Assembly: GCA_963811685.1 (NCBI GenBank)
Contig: CAWESK010000007.1
Location: 124,001-188,000, forward strand
Length of the DNA: 64,000 nucleotides
Direction of reading: 5' to 3'
From: CAIWHR01 sp963811685
GTDB lineage: Bacteria > Pseudomonadota > Gammaproteobacteria > Burkholderiales > Casimicrobiaceae
Position 1 is the stretch's first letter; the number at the start of each line of letters is the position of its first letter. Of the stretch, positions 45,478-54,707 are shown piece after piece. The notes below the pieces were generated by a model. It did not search any database. It was not told where the DNA came from and saw nothing but the letters and a program-made list of their open reading frames with translations. The translations under genes were made by a program, and so were the position numbers.

Positions 45478-46564
45478 TCACGGAGCGACACGCACCCAGC
45501 GGCCGGCGCAGGGAGACTCCAGCGCGATGTGCAGGGCGGGCGTCCGACAGTCGAAGATCGCGCAGCTGATCGTCCGGATGTCGCGACCTTCCTCGTGCCG
45601 GCACAGCGCCGCGCTGGCGCTGTCGCCGTGGCGTGCCATCACCGCCTGGATCGACGCGACCGCGAACGGCAGCGGCAGCGCCCGCAGCGCGTGGTCGAGC
45701 GTGGCGATCCGCGCGCGCGATGTGCGGGCGCCGACGTCGTCGGAAGGCGCAAGATCGTGCCCCACGAGGCGTTCGCTGACGAAATGGTTCGTGCGGGCGA
45801 CGTAGCCCGTGTCGCCGGGTTCCTCGGCAGCCACCGCGTGGTGCGTGAGCTCGATCGCGGCGACGGCCCCGGTCGCATCGCCGAAGAGGAGCGTGCCGCC
45901 CCCCGCGTGCGGCGTGCGAAAGACGAGGCCGACGGCGTCCGCGACGGTCGCGCATTCGCGCAGGATTCGCGTCATCAGAAAGCTGCGCAGCCAGCCCTCG
46001 CCGTGATCGTCCGTGCCGACCTGGGTGTCGGCGACGGCAAGCCCGTCGGTATTGATCCCGCCGGCAAAAGCTCCGGGCGCGCCCAGGCTGCCGACGCAGA
46101 GGACGCGCCGGCCGGCCCACTCGGGATCGTGGTGCCGGAACACGCACTGCAGATCCCCCTGCGCTCGAGCGGGCGTCGCGATTCTTGGCGACGACCGGAC
46201 CGTGCTCGCCGCGCGGCGCGGCCCACGCGGTGCATGCCTCTGCAAGCGACGGCACGCCGGCGAGATCCGCGATGACGTTGCCGTAGTAGCACGCGAACAG
46301 CGCGTCGGCCGCAATGCCGAATCCCTCGGCGATGCCCTGGACCTCGACATATCCGTCGGGATCGTTGTCGCGCATGAACGCATGCTGCGCGTCGAGCCAG
46401 GCGATGACTTTCGGCACCGCAAGCGCGGGGCCGAGCTCGCGCAGCCGCCGCGTCACGGCGACCGTCACGTCGGCGATGCGGTCGGGGCGCAGCTGCGCCT
46501 GCAGACGCCCGCGGTCGTACGCGGAGCCGCGAAGGTCGAGGAGTTGACCGGCGGGAGCAGGCAT
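45478..46564 (-). CDS. C45-type peptidase / acyl-CoA:6-APA acyltransferase-like protein (one frameshift)
   Basis: About 360 residues. Ntn-hydrolase of the C45 family: LLDLRGSAYDRGRLQAQLRP, EVQGIAEGFGIAADALFACY, and EACTAWAAPRGEHGPVVAKN, where the Cys is the likely self-processing nucleophile. After an indel near 46170 it continues HHDPEWAGRRVLCVGSLGAP, then FAGGINTDGLAVADTQVGTD. Substrates in this family range from penicillin precursors to acylated amines; none assigned here. It ends 22 bases downstream of the oxidoreductase gene, same strand. Confidence 0.82.
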
Positions 46565-46586
46565 GGCGTCGATGCCTGCTCGTTGC

Positions 46587-49500
46587 CTAGGCGGCGACCT
46601 TGGCGCGCTCGAGCGGCGTCTCGGGGCGCGCGGCACGAAACGCGGCGAGGAGCTCCGCCTCCTTCGTCTTCGCAATCTTGAGGTGCCGGTCCTTGACGTG
46701 ACCGTAGCCACGGATGTGCTCCGGGATCTGCGCCAGCTGCACCGCGAGTGCGTGGTTGTGCGGGGCCAGCGCGGCCACGAGCTCGTCCACCAGCGTTTCG
46801 TACTGGCCGGGGAGTGCGCGCTCCAGCTTGCGTTCCGCCGTGTGCCCGAAGACGTCGAACGCCGTGCCGCGCAAGCCGCGCAGCTTCGCCAGCACGCGAA
46901 ACGCGCCCATCATCCACGGCCCGTAGACGCTCTTTTTCGCTTCGCCGGTGAGCGGATCGGCCTTGTTGAACACCGGAGGCGCGAGATGGAACTTGAGCTT
47001 GTAGCCGCCTTCGAACTGCGCGGCAACCCGCTTCTCGAATTCGCCGTCGGTGTAAAGGCGCGCGACCTCGTACTCGTCCTTCACCGCCAGCAGCTTGAAG
47101 TAATAGCGCGCGACCGCTTCGGTCAGCGTCGTCGCGCCGGGAACCTTGGTGCTCTCGGCGACGCGGACCTTGGCGACGTAGTCCGTGTACCGCGCAGCAA
47201 ACGCGGCATCCTGATAAGCGGTCAGGAATTTCCGCCGGCGCTCGACCATCTCGTCGACCGATTCGGACATCCGCTGCGATTCGGGAACGGCCGATGGAAT
47301 CGCCGCCGCGGACACCCGGGCAGGATCGACCGCGGCCAGCCGGCCCCAGCCGAAGCTCTGCTTGTTCGCATCGACCGCCGCGCCGTTCAACTCGATCGCG
47401 CGCAGGATCGCCGCTTCGCTGATCGGCAGCAGGCCGCGCTGGAATGCGTAGCCGACCATGAAGAGGTTGGTCGCGATCGAGTCGCCCATGAGACCGGTGG
47501 CGAGCTTCGTGGCGTCGAGAAACTCGGCGTCGGCGGCACCCACGGCGTCCTCGATCTCGCGCTCCATCGAGCCGCGCGGGAACACGAGGTCGGGGTTGCG
47601 CGTGAAGCCGGCAGGCATGACCAGCGCCGAATTGACGAGCGCCTTGGTCACGCCCTTCTGCATCTTGGCGAGTTGCTCGTAGCCCACGCCCGTCAGGATG
47701 TCGCAGGCGAGGATCAGCTTCGCTTCGCCGGCGGCGATCCGCGTCGCGTGGATGTCGTCGGGATTGTCGGCGATGCGCACGTGCGAGACGACCGCGCCGT
47801 TCTTTTGCGCGAGCCCCGTCATGTCGAGCACGCTGACGCCCTTGCCTTCGAGATGCGCGGCCATGCCGAGCAGCGCGCCGATCGTGATGACGCCGGTGCC
47901 GCCGATGCCGGTGACGACGATGCCGTATGGCTCGGACGTGGCGGGCAGAGCCGGATCCGGCAGGGCCGGGAACATCGTCGGCCTTCGCCTTCTGCGGCTT
48001 CCGTAGATCACCGCCTTCGACGGTGACGAAGCTCGGGCAGAAGCCGTTGACGCAGGAGAAATCCTTGTTGCACGAGCTTTGGTCGATCGTGCGCTTGCGC
48101 CCGAATTCCGTCTCGAGCGGCGCCACCGACACGCAATTCGATTTCACGCCGCAGTCACCGCAGCCTTCGCACACGAGCTCGTTGATGAAGACGCGCTTCG
48201 CGGGATCCGGGTACTTGCCGCGCTTGCGGCGCCGGCGCTTCTCGGCGGCGCACGTCTGGTCGTACAGCAGGATCGTGCAGCCCTCGGTGTCGCGCAGCGA
48301 GCGCTGGACGGCATCGAGGTCGTCGCGGTGGTGGATCTCGATGTCGGCGGCGAAGTAGCCGGAGGGATACTTGTCCGGCTCGTCGCTGACGACGACGATC
48401 TTCTTCACGCCTTCGGCGGCGACCTGCTGCGCGATGAGCGCGGGGGTCAGCGGGCCGTCGAACGGCTGGCCGCCGGTCATGGCGACCGCGTCGTTGTAGA
48501 GGATCTTGTACGTGATGTTGACGCCGGCGGCGACCGCGGCGCGGATCGCGAGCGTTCCGCTGTGGAAGTACGTGCCGTCGCCCAGGTTCGCGAAGATATG
48601 CTTTTCCTTCGTGAACGGCGCCTGGCCGATCCACGGCACGCCTTCGCCGCCCATGTGCGTGTACGTGTCGGTGCGCCGGTTCATCCAGATGGCCATCACG
48701 TGACAGCCGATGCCGGCGGTGGCGCGACTGCCTTCCGGCACGTTGGTCGATGTGTTGTGCGGGCAGCCGGAGCAGAACCAGGGCAGCCGCTCCAGCGTGA
48801 TCCGGGGCTTCGCGAGCGCCGCTTCCTTCGCGTTGATCCAGTCGACGCGCGCCTTCAGCTTTTCCGACTGCCGGGGGAGGAGGCCGAGACGCTCGATCCG
48901 CTGCGCGATCACGCGCGCGATCATCGCCGGCGTGAGCTCCGAGAGCGAGGGCAGGAGCCAGTCGCCGTGCGGGCGCATCCATTCGCCTTTTTCGTCGAAC
49001 TTGCCGACGACGCGCGGGCGCACGTCGTCGCGCCAGTTGTAGAGCTGCTCCTTCAGCTGGTACTCGACGACCTGCCGCTTTTCCTCGACCACGAGGATCT
49101 CTTCCAGTCCTTCGGCGAACTGGCGCACGCCCTCCGGCTCGAGCGGCCACGTCATCGCGATCTTGTAGACGCGAATGCCGATCTCGGCGGCATCCTCGTC
49201 GCTGATGCCGAGATCATCGAGCGCCTGGCGGACGTCGAGATAGCTCTTGCCGCTGGTGATGATGCCAAGCCGCGGCTTCGGTGAATCGATGACGATCTTG
49301 TTGAGCTGGTTGACGCGGCAATAGTGGAGCGCCGCGTAGACCTTGTAGTTCTGCATCCGCGATTCGGTTTCGAGAAAGCCATCCGGCCAGCGAATCGACA
49401 GACCGTCGGGCGGCAGCGGAAAATCGTCGGGGATGACGATCTTCGTGCGCTCCGGGTCGATGCTGACCGACGCCGAGCTTTCGACGGTGTCGGCGACGCA

Positions 49501-50115
49501 CTTGAAGCCGACCCAGCAGCCGGAATAGCGGCTCATCGCGTAGCCGTGCAGCCCGAGGTCGAGGATCTCCTGCACCGACGACGGATAAAGCACCGGGATC
49601 ATCGACGCCGCGAACTGGTGGTCAGACTGATGCGGCAGCGTCGACGATTTGGCGCCATGGTCGTCGCCGGCCAGCACCAGCACGCCGCCGTGCTTCGAGG
49701 TGCCGGCGTGGTTCGCGTGCTTGAACACGTCGCCGCAGCGGTCGACACCCGGTCCCTTGCCGTACCACATCGCGAACACGCCGTCGTATTTGGCGCCGGG
49801 ATAGAGGTTGACCTGCTGCGTGCCCCACAGCGACGTCGCGGCAAGATCCTCGTTCAGTCCCGGCTGGAACTTGATGTGCGCGCGGTCGAGGAATTTCTGC
49901 GCTTTCCACATCGACTGGTCGAGCGCGCCGAGCGGCGAGCCGCGGTAACCGGAAACGAAACCGGCAGTGTTGAGGCCGGCGAGCGCGTCACGCTGCCGCT
50001 GCAGGATCAGGAGTCGGACGAAGGCCTGGGCGCCGGTGAGGAAGACGCGGCCGCTTTCGAGCGCGTACTTGTCGTCCAGGGAAACGTCGCGCAGGACGGG
50101 AACGGCAGAAGCCAT
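46587..50115 (-). CDS. Indolepyruvate ferredoxin oxidoreductase, fused alpha/gamma type (one frameshift)
   Basis: About 1,175 residues. Oxidative decarboxylation of aryl-pyruvates (or related 2-oxoacids) to acyl-CoA with ferredoxin. Order: pyrimidine-binding part (AGFVSGYRGSPLGALD), ThDP part (MGGEGVPWIGQAPFTKEKHI; FANLGDGTYFHSGTLAIRAA), an iron-sulfur cysteine set (CEGCGDCGVKSNCVSV; SSCNKDFSCVNGFCPSF), the gamma domain (GIVVTGIGGTGVITIGALLG) and the C-terminal DUF6537-like region. A frame change near 47975 sits between the iron-sulfur and gamma parts. A CSGCPHNTST motif also fits a cluster. The single-chain form is typical of Betaproteobacteria. Confidence 0.92.
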
Positions 50116-50364
50116 GAAGTGACGCTCCGCAAAAATCGTGTTTTTGGGTCGCGCGACCGCCGGGTAGGCGTCGCAACGCTCCGGTCGCCGATTGTGTCAA
50201 CCACCGGATTGGGCGCGCAGTTTACGCCAGCGGGCATGTTCCGGCAATTTGGCGCGCCGTTTTCCGCTGCAGCAAGTGGGCCCTGTTCGCGGACACCGGA
50301 ACCGCCCGGTCGCGACACGCGCGGGTAGAATGCGCGGTCCCACCTTTTCGGCCTCTGCGCGCTC

Positions 50365-51039
50365 GTGACCGCGATCCTGCCCAGCATCGAGCTCGAAACC
50401 GGCGCGCATCCCGGCGCTTCCGTGATCTGGCTGCACGGGCTCGGCGCCGACGGCAACGACTTCGTGCCGATCGTCAATGAGATGCGGCTCCCCGCCGAGC
50501 CGCCGATCCGCTTCGTTTTTCCGCACGCGCCGGTGCGGCCGGTAACGATCAACAACGGCTTTCCGATGCGGGCGTGGTACGACATCTATGCCGCCGATCT
50601 CGCCAATCGCGCCGACGTTCTTGGCGTCGCGCAGTCGCAGGCCCACGTCGAGGCGCTGATCGCGCGCGAGAAAGCGCGCGGCGTTGCCGCGCGGCGCATC
50701 GTCCTCGCCGGATTCTCGCAAGGCGGCGCGATCGCGCTGCACACCGGCGTCCGGCATGCCGAGCGCCTGGCGGGCATCGTAGCGCTGTCGACGTACCTGC
50801 CGATGGCCGACCGGCTGCCGAAGGAAGCCGCTGCCGCGAATCGCGATCTGCCGATCTTCATGGCGCACGGCACGATGGATCCGATGATCCGGCCGGAGTG
50901 GGGCGAGGCATCTCGCCGCGCGCTCGTCGCCGCGGGCTACGAGGTCGAATGGCATACGTACCCGATGCCGCATTCGGTGGTGCCGGAGGAGATCGGCGAC
51001 ATTCGTGCGTTCCTCGTGCGCGCGCTAACGCCGAAGTGA
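50365..51039 (+). CDS. Carboxylesterase/phospholipase family protein
   Basis: 224 residues. Alpha/beta-hydrolase of the EstB/lysophospholipase type: ASVIWLHGLGADGNDFVPIV, nucleophile elbow LAGFSQGGAIALHTG (Ser), Asp in HGTMDPMIRPEW, and His in YPMPHSVVPEE. The protein is cytoplasmic, without signal peptide. GTG start at 50365. It overlaps the acyltransferase gene (GTGA). Confidence 0.92.
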   Translation: MTAILPSIELETGAHPGASVIWLHGLGADGNDFVPIVNEMRLPAEPPIRFVFPHAPVRPVTINNGFPMRAWYDIYAADLANRADVLGVAQSQAHVEALIAREKARGVAARRIVLAGFSQGGAIALHTGVRHAERLAGIVALSTYLPMADRLPKEAAAANRDLPIFMAHGTMDPMIRPEWGEASRRALVAAGYEVEWHTYPMPHSVVPEEIGDIRAFLVRALTPK

Positions 51040-52064
51040 TCGACGCCAGGCCCCGATTTCTCCTCATTCAGGCGCTGCGCGCGATTGCGGCGACGGCCGT
51101 ACTGCTTTTTCACGCGGCCGAGACGACGAAGGACCGGTTGCCGGGAGATTCCCTGCTTTTCGAGATCGTCGACGATCGTTTCGCGCTCGGCGTGCCGCTG
51201 TTCTTTGCGATTTCCGGGTTTGTGCTGACGCACGCCATCCAGCGCGAGTCGGTGCCGCGGTTTCTCATGGCCCGGTTTCTGCGCATCTACCCGGCATTCC
51301 TCCTCGCGGTGGCACTCGCGCTGCTCATCTCGATGGTCCCCTCAGGTGCGATCCGGTGGCCGCCGGGCTCGTGGCGGGCGCTCACGTTGTTGCCGCTCGG
51401 CCCGACGCCACATCCACTCGGGGGCATCGAATGGACGCTGGTCTACGAAATCTTCTTCTACCTGGTGTTCGCGCTGCTGTGGCTCGCGCGTTCGCAGCGC
51501 GTCGCATGGCTCTCGTGTGCGGGGTGGCTGACGGCGATTGCCGTTGCGTCGGTGGGCTGGCCGGGCCGGTACACGCACGAAATGCCTCGCGGAATTTCGA
51601 TCCTGCTTTCGGCTTTCAACCTGCCTTTCATTTTCGGCATGGTCGCCTATCTGATTCATCGCCGACTCTCGCTGCGGCACTCACGGATGCTGCTGATTCC
51701 CGCGCTGGCCCTGCTGGCCGGTTTTCGTTTCGCGGAGGCGCGGGAAGCGCAATACCTGATGATCGGGCTCGCCTTCGGTTTGCTGCTGACGAGCGTCGGG
51801 CGCCAGTGCATCGACCGCGACATTGCGCGCAACTCGCTGCTGGTCCGATGCGGCGACTTCTCCTATGGACTCTACCTGCTGCACTACACGATCGTCGTCG
51901 CCATCGCCTCACGGATCGTTCCGGCCGGCTGGTCCCCTCCGGCGATGTTCGCGGTGCTCGCCTGTGCCGGATTCGTCGGCGGTTGCACATTCGGTGCGTT
52001 CGAGCAGGCGCTCTACGGGCAGATCAAACGTCGGGTACTGGGGGCGCCGGCTGCGGCGCACTAA
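51036..52064 (+). CDS. Acyltransferase 3 family membrane protein
   Basis: 342 residues, about ten membrane helices. Family motifs: LLIQALRAIAATAVLLFHAA with the catalytic-type His, and FALGVPLFFAISGFVLTHAI, then FLMARFLRIYPAFLLAVALA. It transfers acyl groups to surface glycans in most known members. GTG start at 51036 overlaps the esterase stop. No glycan genes nearby, so the acceptor is unknown. Confidence 0.9.
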   Translation: MIDARPRFLLIQALRAIAATAVLLFHAAETTKDRLPGDSLLFEIVDDRFALGVPLFFAISGFVLTHAIQRESVPRFLMARFLRIYPAFLLAVALALLISMVPSGAIRWPPGSWRALTLLPLGPTPHPLGGIEWTLVYEIFFYLVFALLWLARSQRVAWLSCAGWLTAIAVASVGWPGRYTHEMPRGISILLSAFNLPFIFGMVAYLIHRRLSLRHSRMLLIPALALLAGFRFAEAREAQYLMIGLAFGLLLTSVGRQCIDRDIARNSLLVRCGDFSYGLYLLHYTIVVAIASRIVPAGWSPPAMFAVLACAGFVGGCTFGAFEQALYGQIKRRVLGAPAAAH

Positions 52065-52097
52065 GAGCGGCGGCGACATCTGATACAGTGCCGCGCC

Positions 52098-53797
52098 ATG
52101 ACCGCACGGCCCCGACCGCGCAGGCTGTCCTCGCGCGACCTCCGGACGATCCTCGGCGTGACGAGCGCGCTCGCGGCGCCGTTCGACTTGATGACGATGC
52201 TGGGCGAGGTCGTCGCCGCGGCCAAGCAGGTGCTCGCTGCGGAGCGTGGATCGGTGTGGCTGCACGACGCCGCCGCGGGCGAGCTCGTGCTCGAGGTCGC
52301 GACGGGGCTCAAGCCAATCCGGGTGCCGTTCGGCGTCGGCCTCGTCGGCGCCTGCGCGCGCGATCGGCAGACGATCAACGTGCCCGGACTGCTACGCCGA
52401 TCCGCGGTTCGACCAGGGCGTCGACCGCGCTCCGGGTATCGGACGCGCTGCATGCTGACCCTGCCGCTGATCGATCACAAGGACGTGCTCGTCGGCGTGA
52501 TGCAGGTGCTGAACAAGAAGGATGGCGTGTTCGACGACGACGACGAGGCGGTCGCGACGGCGCTCGCCGCGCAATGCGCGGTCGCGCTGCAGCGCGTGCG
52601 GATGACCGAGGCGCGCTGATCGAAGGCGAGCAGATGCGGCAGGCGCTCGAGATGGCGCGCGAAGTCCAGATGAGCACGCTGCCGTCGACGATGCCGGCGA
52701 TTCCCGGCTACGACGTCTGCGGATCTTTCCGCCCGGCCGAGCTCACCGGCGGCGACACGTTCGATTTGTCGCTGCACGACACCGGACTCCTCGTGGTGCT
52801 CGCGGATGCCACCGGTCACGGAATCGCGCCGGCGTTGTCGGTCACCCAGATGCAGGCGATGCTGCGCATGGCGCTGCAGTTGGGCGCGACGCTGGAGCGC
52901 GCGTTCATGGAGGTCAACAACCGTCTCGCGGCAACGCTCGCGGCCGACCGCTTCATCACCGCCTTCGTCGGGTTGCTGGATCCGGCGACGCATCGCTTGC
53001 GCTTTCACAGCGGCGGCCAGGCGCCGATCCTGCATTACCGGGCTGCGGAGCGAGCGTGCGTGCCGTACATGCCGACGAGCTTTCCGCTGGGGGCGATGCC
53101 GCTTGCCAAGTTGAAGCCGGCCGTCACCGTCGAGCTCTTGCCGGGCGATGTCCTGATCCTCCTCTCCGACGGCTTCTACGAGTATCTCGACGTCGACGGC
53201 GAGGAGTTCGGCGAGCAGCGGGTGAAGGACATCGTCGCGGCCCACGGCGACGAGCCGATGTCCGATCTGATGGCCAGGCTGTTCGCGGCGGTCGACGCCT
53301 TTGCGCGCGGCGCGCCGCAGGACGACGACATGACCGCGGTGCTGGTGAAGCGTGGAGCGCGAGGCGCCCGGCGAATGTTCCGCCGCACGTTCGACGCGCT
53401 GCCCGAGATCGTCCGGTTTACCGGCGAGGCGTTCGCGCGGGCGGGGATCGATCCCGGACTCCGGCCCGACGTGGACTTCGCGCTGGAGGAGCTCTTCACG
53501 AACATGGTGAAATACAGCGCGGCGAGCCCGGCTGACATAAGAATCGAGCTGACCGCCGTCGAGGGGGGCGTCGAAGTGACGCTGACGGATTATGATGTCG
53601 AGCCGTTCGACGTCACGACGGCGCCCGATGCGGACGTGAACCTGCCGATCGAGCAGCGCCGTCCCGGGGGGCTTGGGCTGCACATCATCCGGAGGCTTCT
53701 GGATTCGATCGAGTACGAGTATTCGAAGGAGCAGCGGCAGAGCCGGATCACGTTTCGCAAGACGAAGGCGGCGCCGCCGGACGCGGGGCGAGCCTGA
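52098..53797 (+). CDS. GAF / PP2C phosphatase / HATPase switch protein (RsbU-RsbW-like fusion, frame-disrupted)
   Basis: About 565 residues. GAF domain first (TILGVTSALAAPFDLMTMLG; VLVGVMQVLNKKDGVFDDDD), with a compensated frame break near 52390-52450. After another break near 52615 comes the PP2C/SpoIIE phosphatase (FRPAELTGGDTFDLSLHDTG; LLVVLADATGHGIAPALSVT; ILLSDGFYEY; DDDMTAVLVKRG with metal-binding Asp). The end is an RsbW-like HATPase (FALEELFTNMVKYSAASPAD; GGLGLHIIRRLLD). One chain thus holds both phosphatase and kinase modules of a partner switch. The STAS protein 14 bases downstream is the expected substrate. Confidence 0.88.
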
Positions 53798-53811
53798 GCA
53801 CGGGGGAGAGC

Positions 53812-54105
53812 ATGCTGGCAATCGATAATGGCCCTGAGGGGACGGTAGTGATTTCGGGGCGGCTCGACGCTGCCCAGGCAGCGGCAGCGCAGGCGTTCCT
53901 GGACAAGGTGCAGGGGACGGTGACCCTCGACTGCAGCGGGCTCGACTACATCTCGAGCGCCGGCCTCGGCGTCCTGCTCAAGACCCAGAAGCGCTTGCTG
54001 GCGGCGGGTGGCAAGCTCCGCCTCGCCGGCGTCAACCGGCACCTTCAGGACATCCTCGGCTACTCCGGATTCGACCAGCTGTTCGAGATCCAGCCGGCCC
54101 CCTAG
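53812..54105 (+). CDS. STAS-domain anti-sigma-factor antagonist
   Basis: 97 residues, one STAS domain (SpoIIAA/RsbV type). The switch Ser is in LDCSGLDYISSAGLGVLLKT, the usual phosphorylation site. Flanking strands match the family (GTVVISGRLDAAQAAAAQAF). It starts 14 bases after the phosphatase/HATPase gene and is very probably its substrate in a partner switch. The ECF sigma gene follows 38 bases later. Confidence 0.93.
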   Translation: MLAIDNGPEGTVVISGRLDAAQAAAAQAFLDKVQGTVTLDCSGLDYISSAGLGVLLKTQKRLLAAGGKLRLAGVNRHLQDILGYSGFDQLFEIQPAP

Positions 54106-54116
54106 CCTCCGCGCGC

Positions 54117-54143
54117 CAACTTTTCGAGCCGCCCGGTGTAATT
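54117..54143 (+). promoter_or_regulatory. CAACTTTTC-N9-GGTGTAATT element before the ECF sigma gene
   Basis: CAACTTTTC (54117-54125), nine bases, then GGTGTAATT (54135-54143), ending exactly at the sigma start codon. The same two blocks with the same 9-base gap occur at 54937-54963. The AACTTT half resembles ECF -35 elements, but the element is too close to the GTG for an ordinary promoter of that start. Confidence 0.45.
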
Positions 54144-54707
54144 GTGGACAACGACACCGACTTGGCGTTGCTGGCGCGGTACCGCAGTGGCGATCGGGAG
54201 GCTTTCGCCGAGCTGGTGGTTCGCTACCAAAGGCCCGTTTACAACGCCGCATTCTGGATCGTGCGCAAGGCCGAGGACGCGAGCGATGTCACACAGAGCG
54301 TGTTTCTCAAGGTAGCGGAGCAGCTGAACGACTATGACCCGGATTACAAATTCTTCAGCTGGATCTACCGGATCGCGGTCAACGAGTCGCTCAACCTCCT
54401 GCGCCGGAACCGGCGGGAGGAAGAGCTGGATGAAGAGATCGACCTCCCGGCCTCCGAGCGGGAGAACCCCGAGCGAAAAGCCGGCGAGGCGCAGCTCGCC
54501 CGGCGGATCCAGGAAGCCATGATGCGCATGAGCACCAACGATCGGATGGTCCTGACGCTGCGGCACTTTTCCGAGTGCAGCTACGACGAGATCGGACAGA
54601 TTCTCGACCTTGACCAAAAGACGGTGAAATCCCGCCTTTTCGAGGCGCGGAGGCGGCTTCGCGACCTGTTGACGGATTTTCGGCCGGACGGACATGAAAA
54701 ACACTGA
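54144..54707 (+). CDS. ECF-type RNA polymerase sigma factor
   Basis: 187 residues, region 2 and region 4 only. Region 2: DREAFAELVVRYQRPVYNAA, AEDASDVTQSVFLKVAEQLN, FFSWIYRIAVNESLNLLRRN. An acidic linker (EELDEEIDLPASERENPERK) separates it from region 4 (MVLTLRHFSECSYDEIGQIL; LDQKTVKSRLFEARRRLRDL). GTG start. The next gene begins inside its end (overlap 54694-54707), the normal arrangement for a sigma/anti-sigma pair. Confidence 0.95.
   Translation: MDNDTDLALLARYRSGDREAFAELVVRYQRPVYNAAFWIVRKAEDASDVTQSVFLKVAEQLNDYDPDYKFFSWIYRIAVNESLNLLRRNRREEELDEEIDLPASERENPERKAGEAQLARRIQEAMMRMSTNDRMVLTLRHFSECSYDEIGQILDLDQKTVKSRLFEARRRLRDLLTDFRPDGHEKH

Noticed and set aside
46563..48026. 487-residue plus-strand open frame
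   Set aside because: Antisense to the gamma domain of the indolepyruvate oxidoreductase, which has clear motifs.
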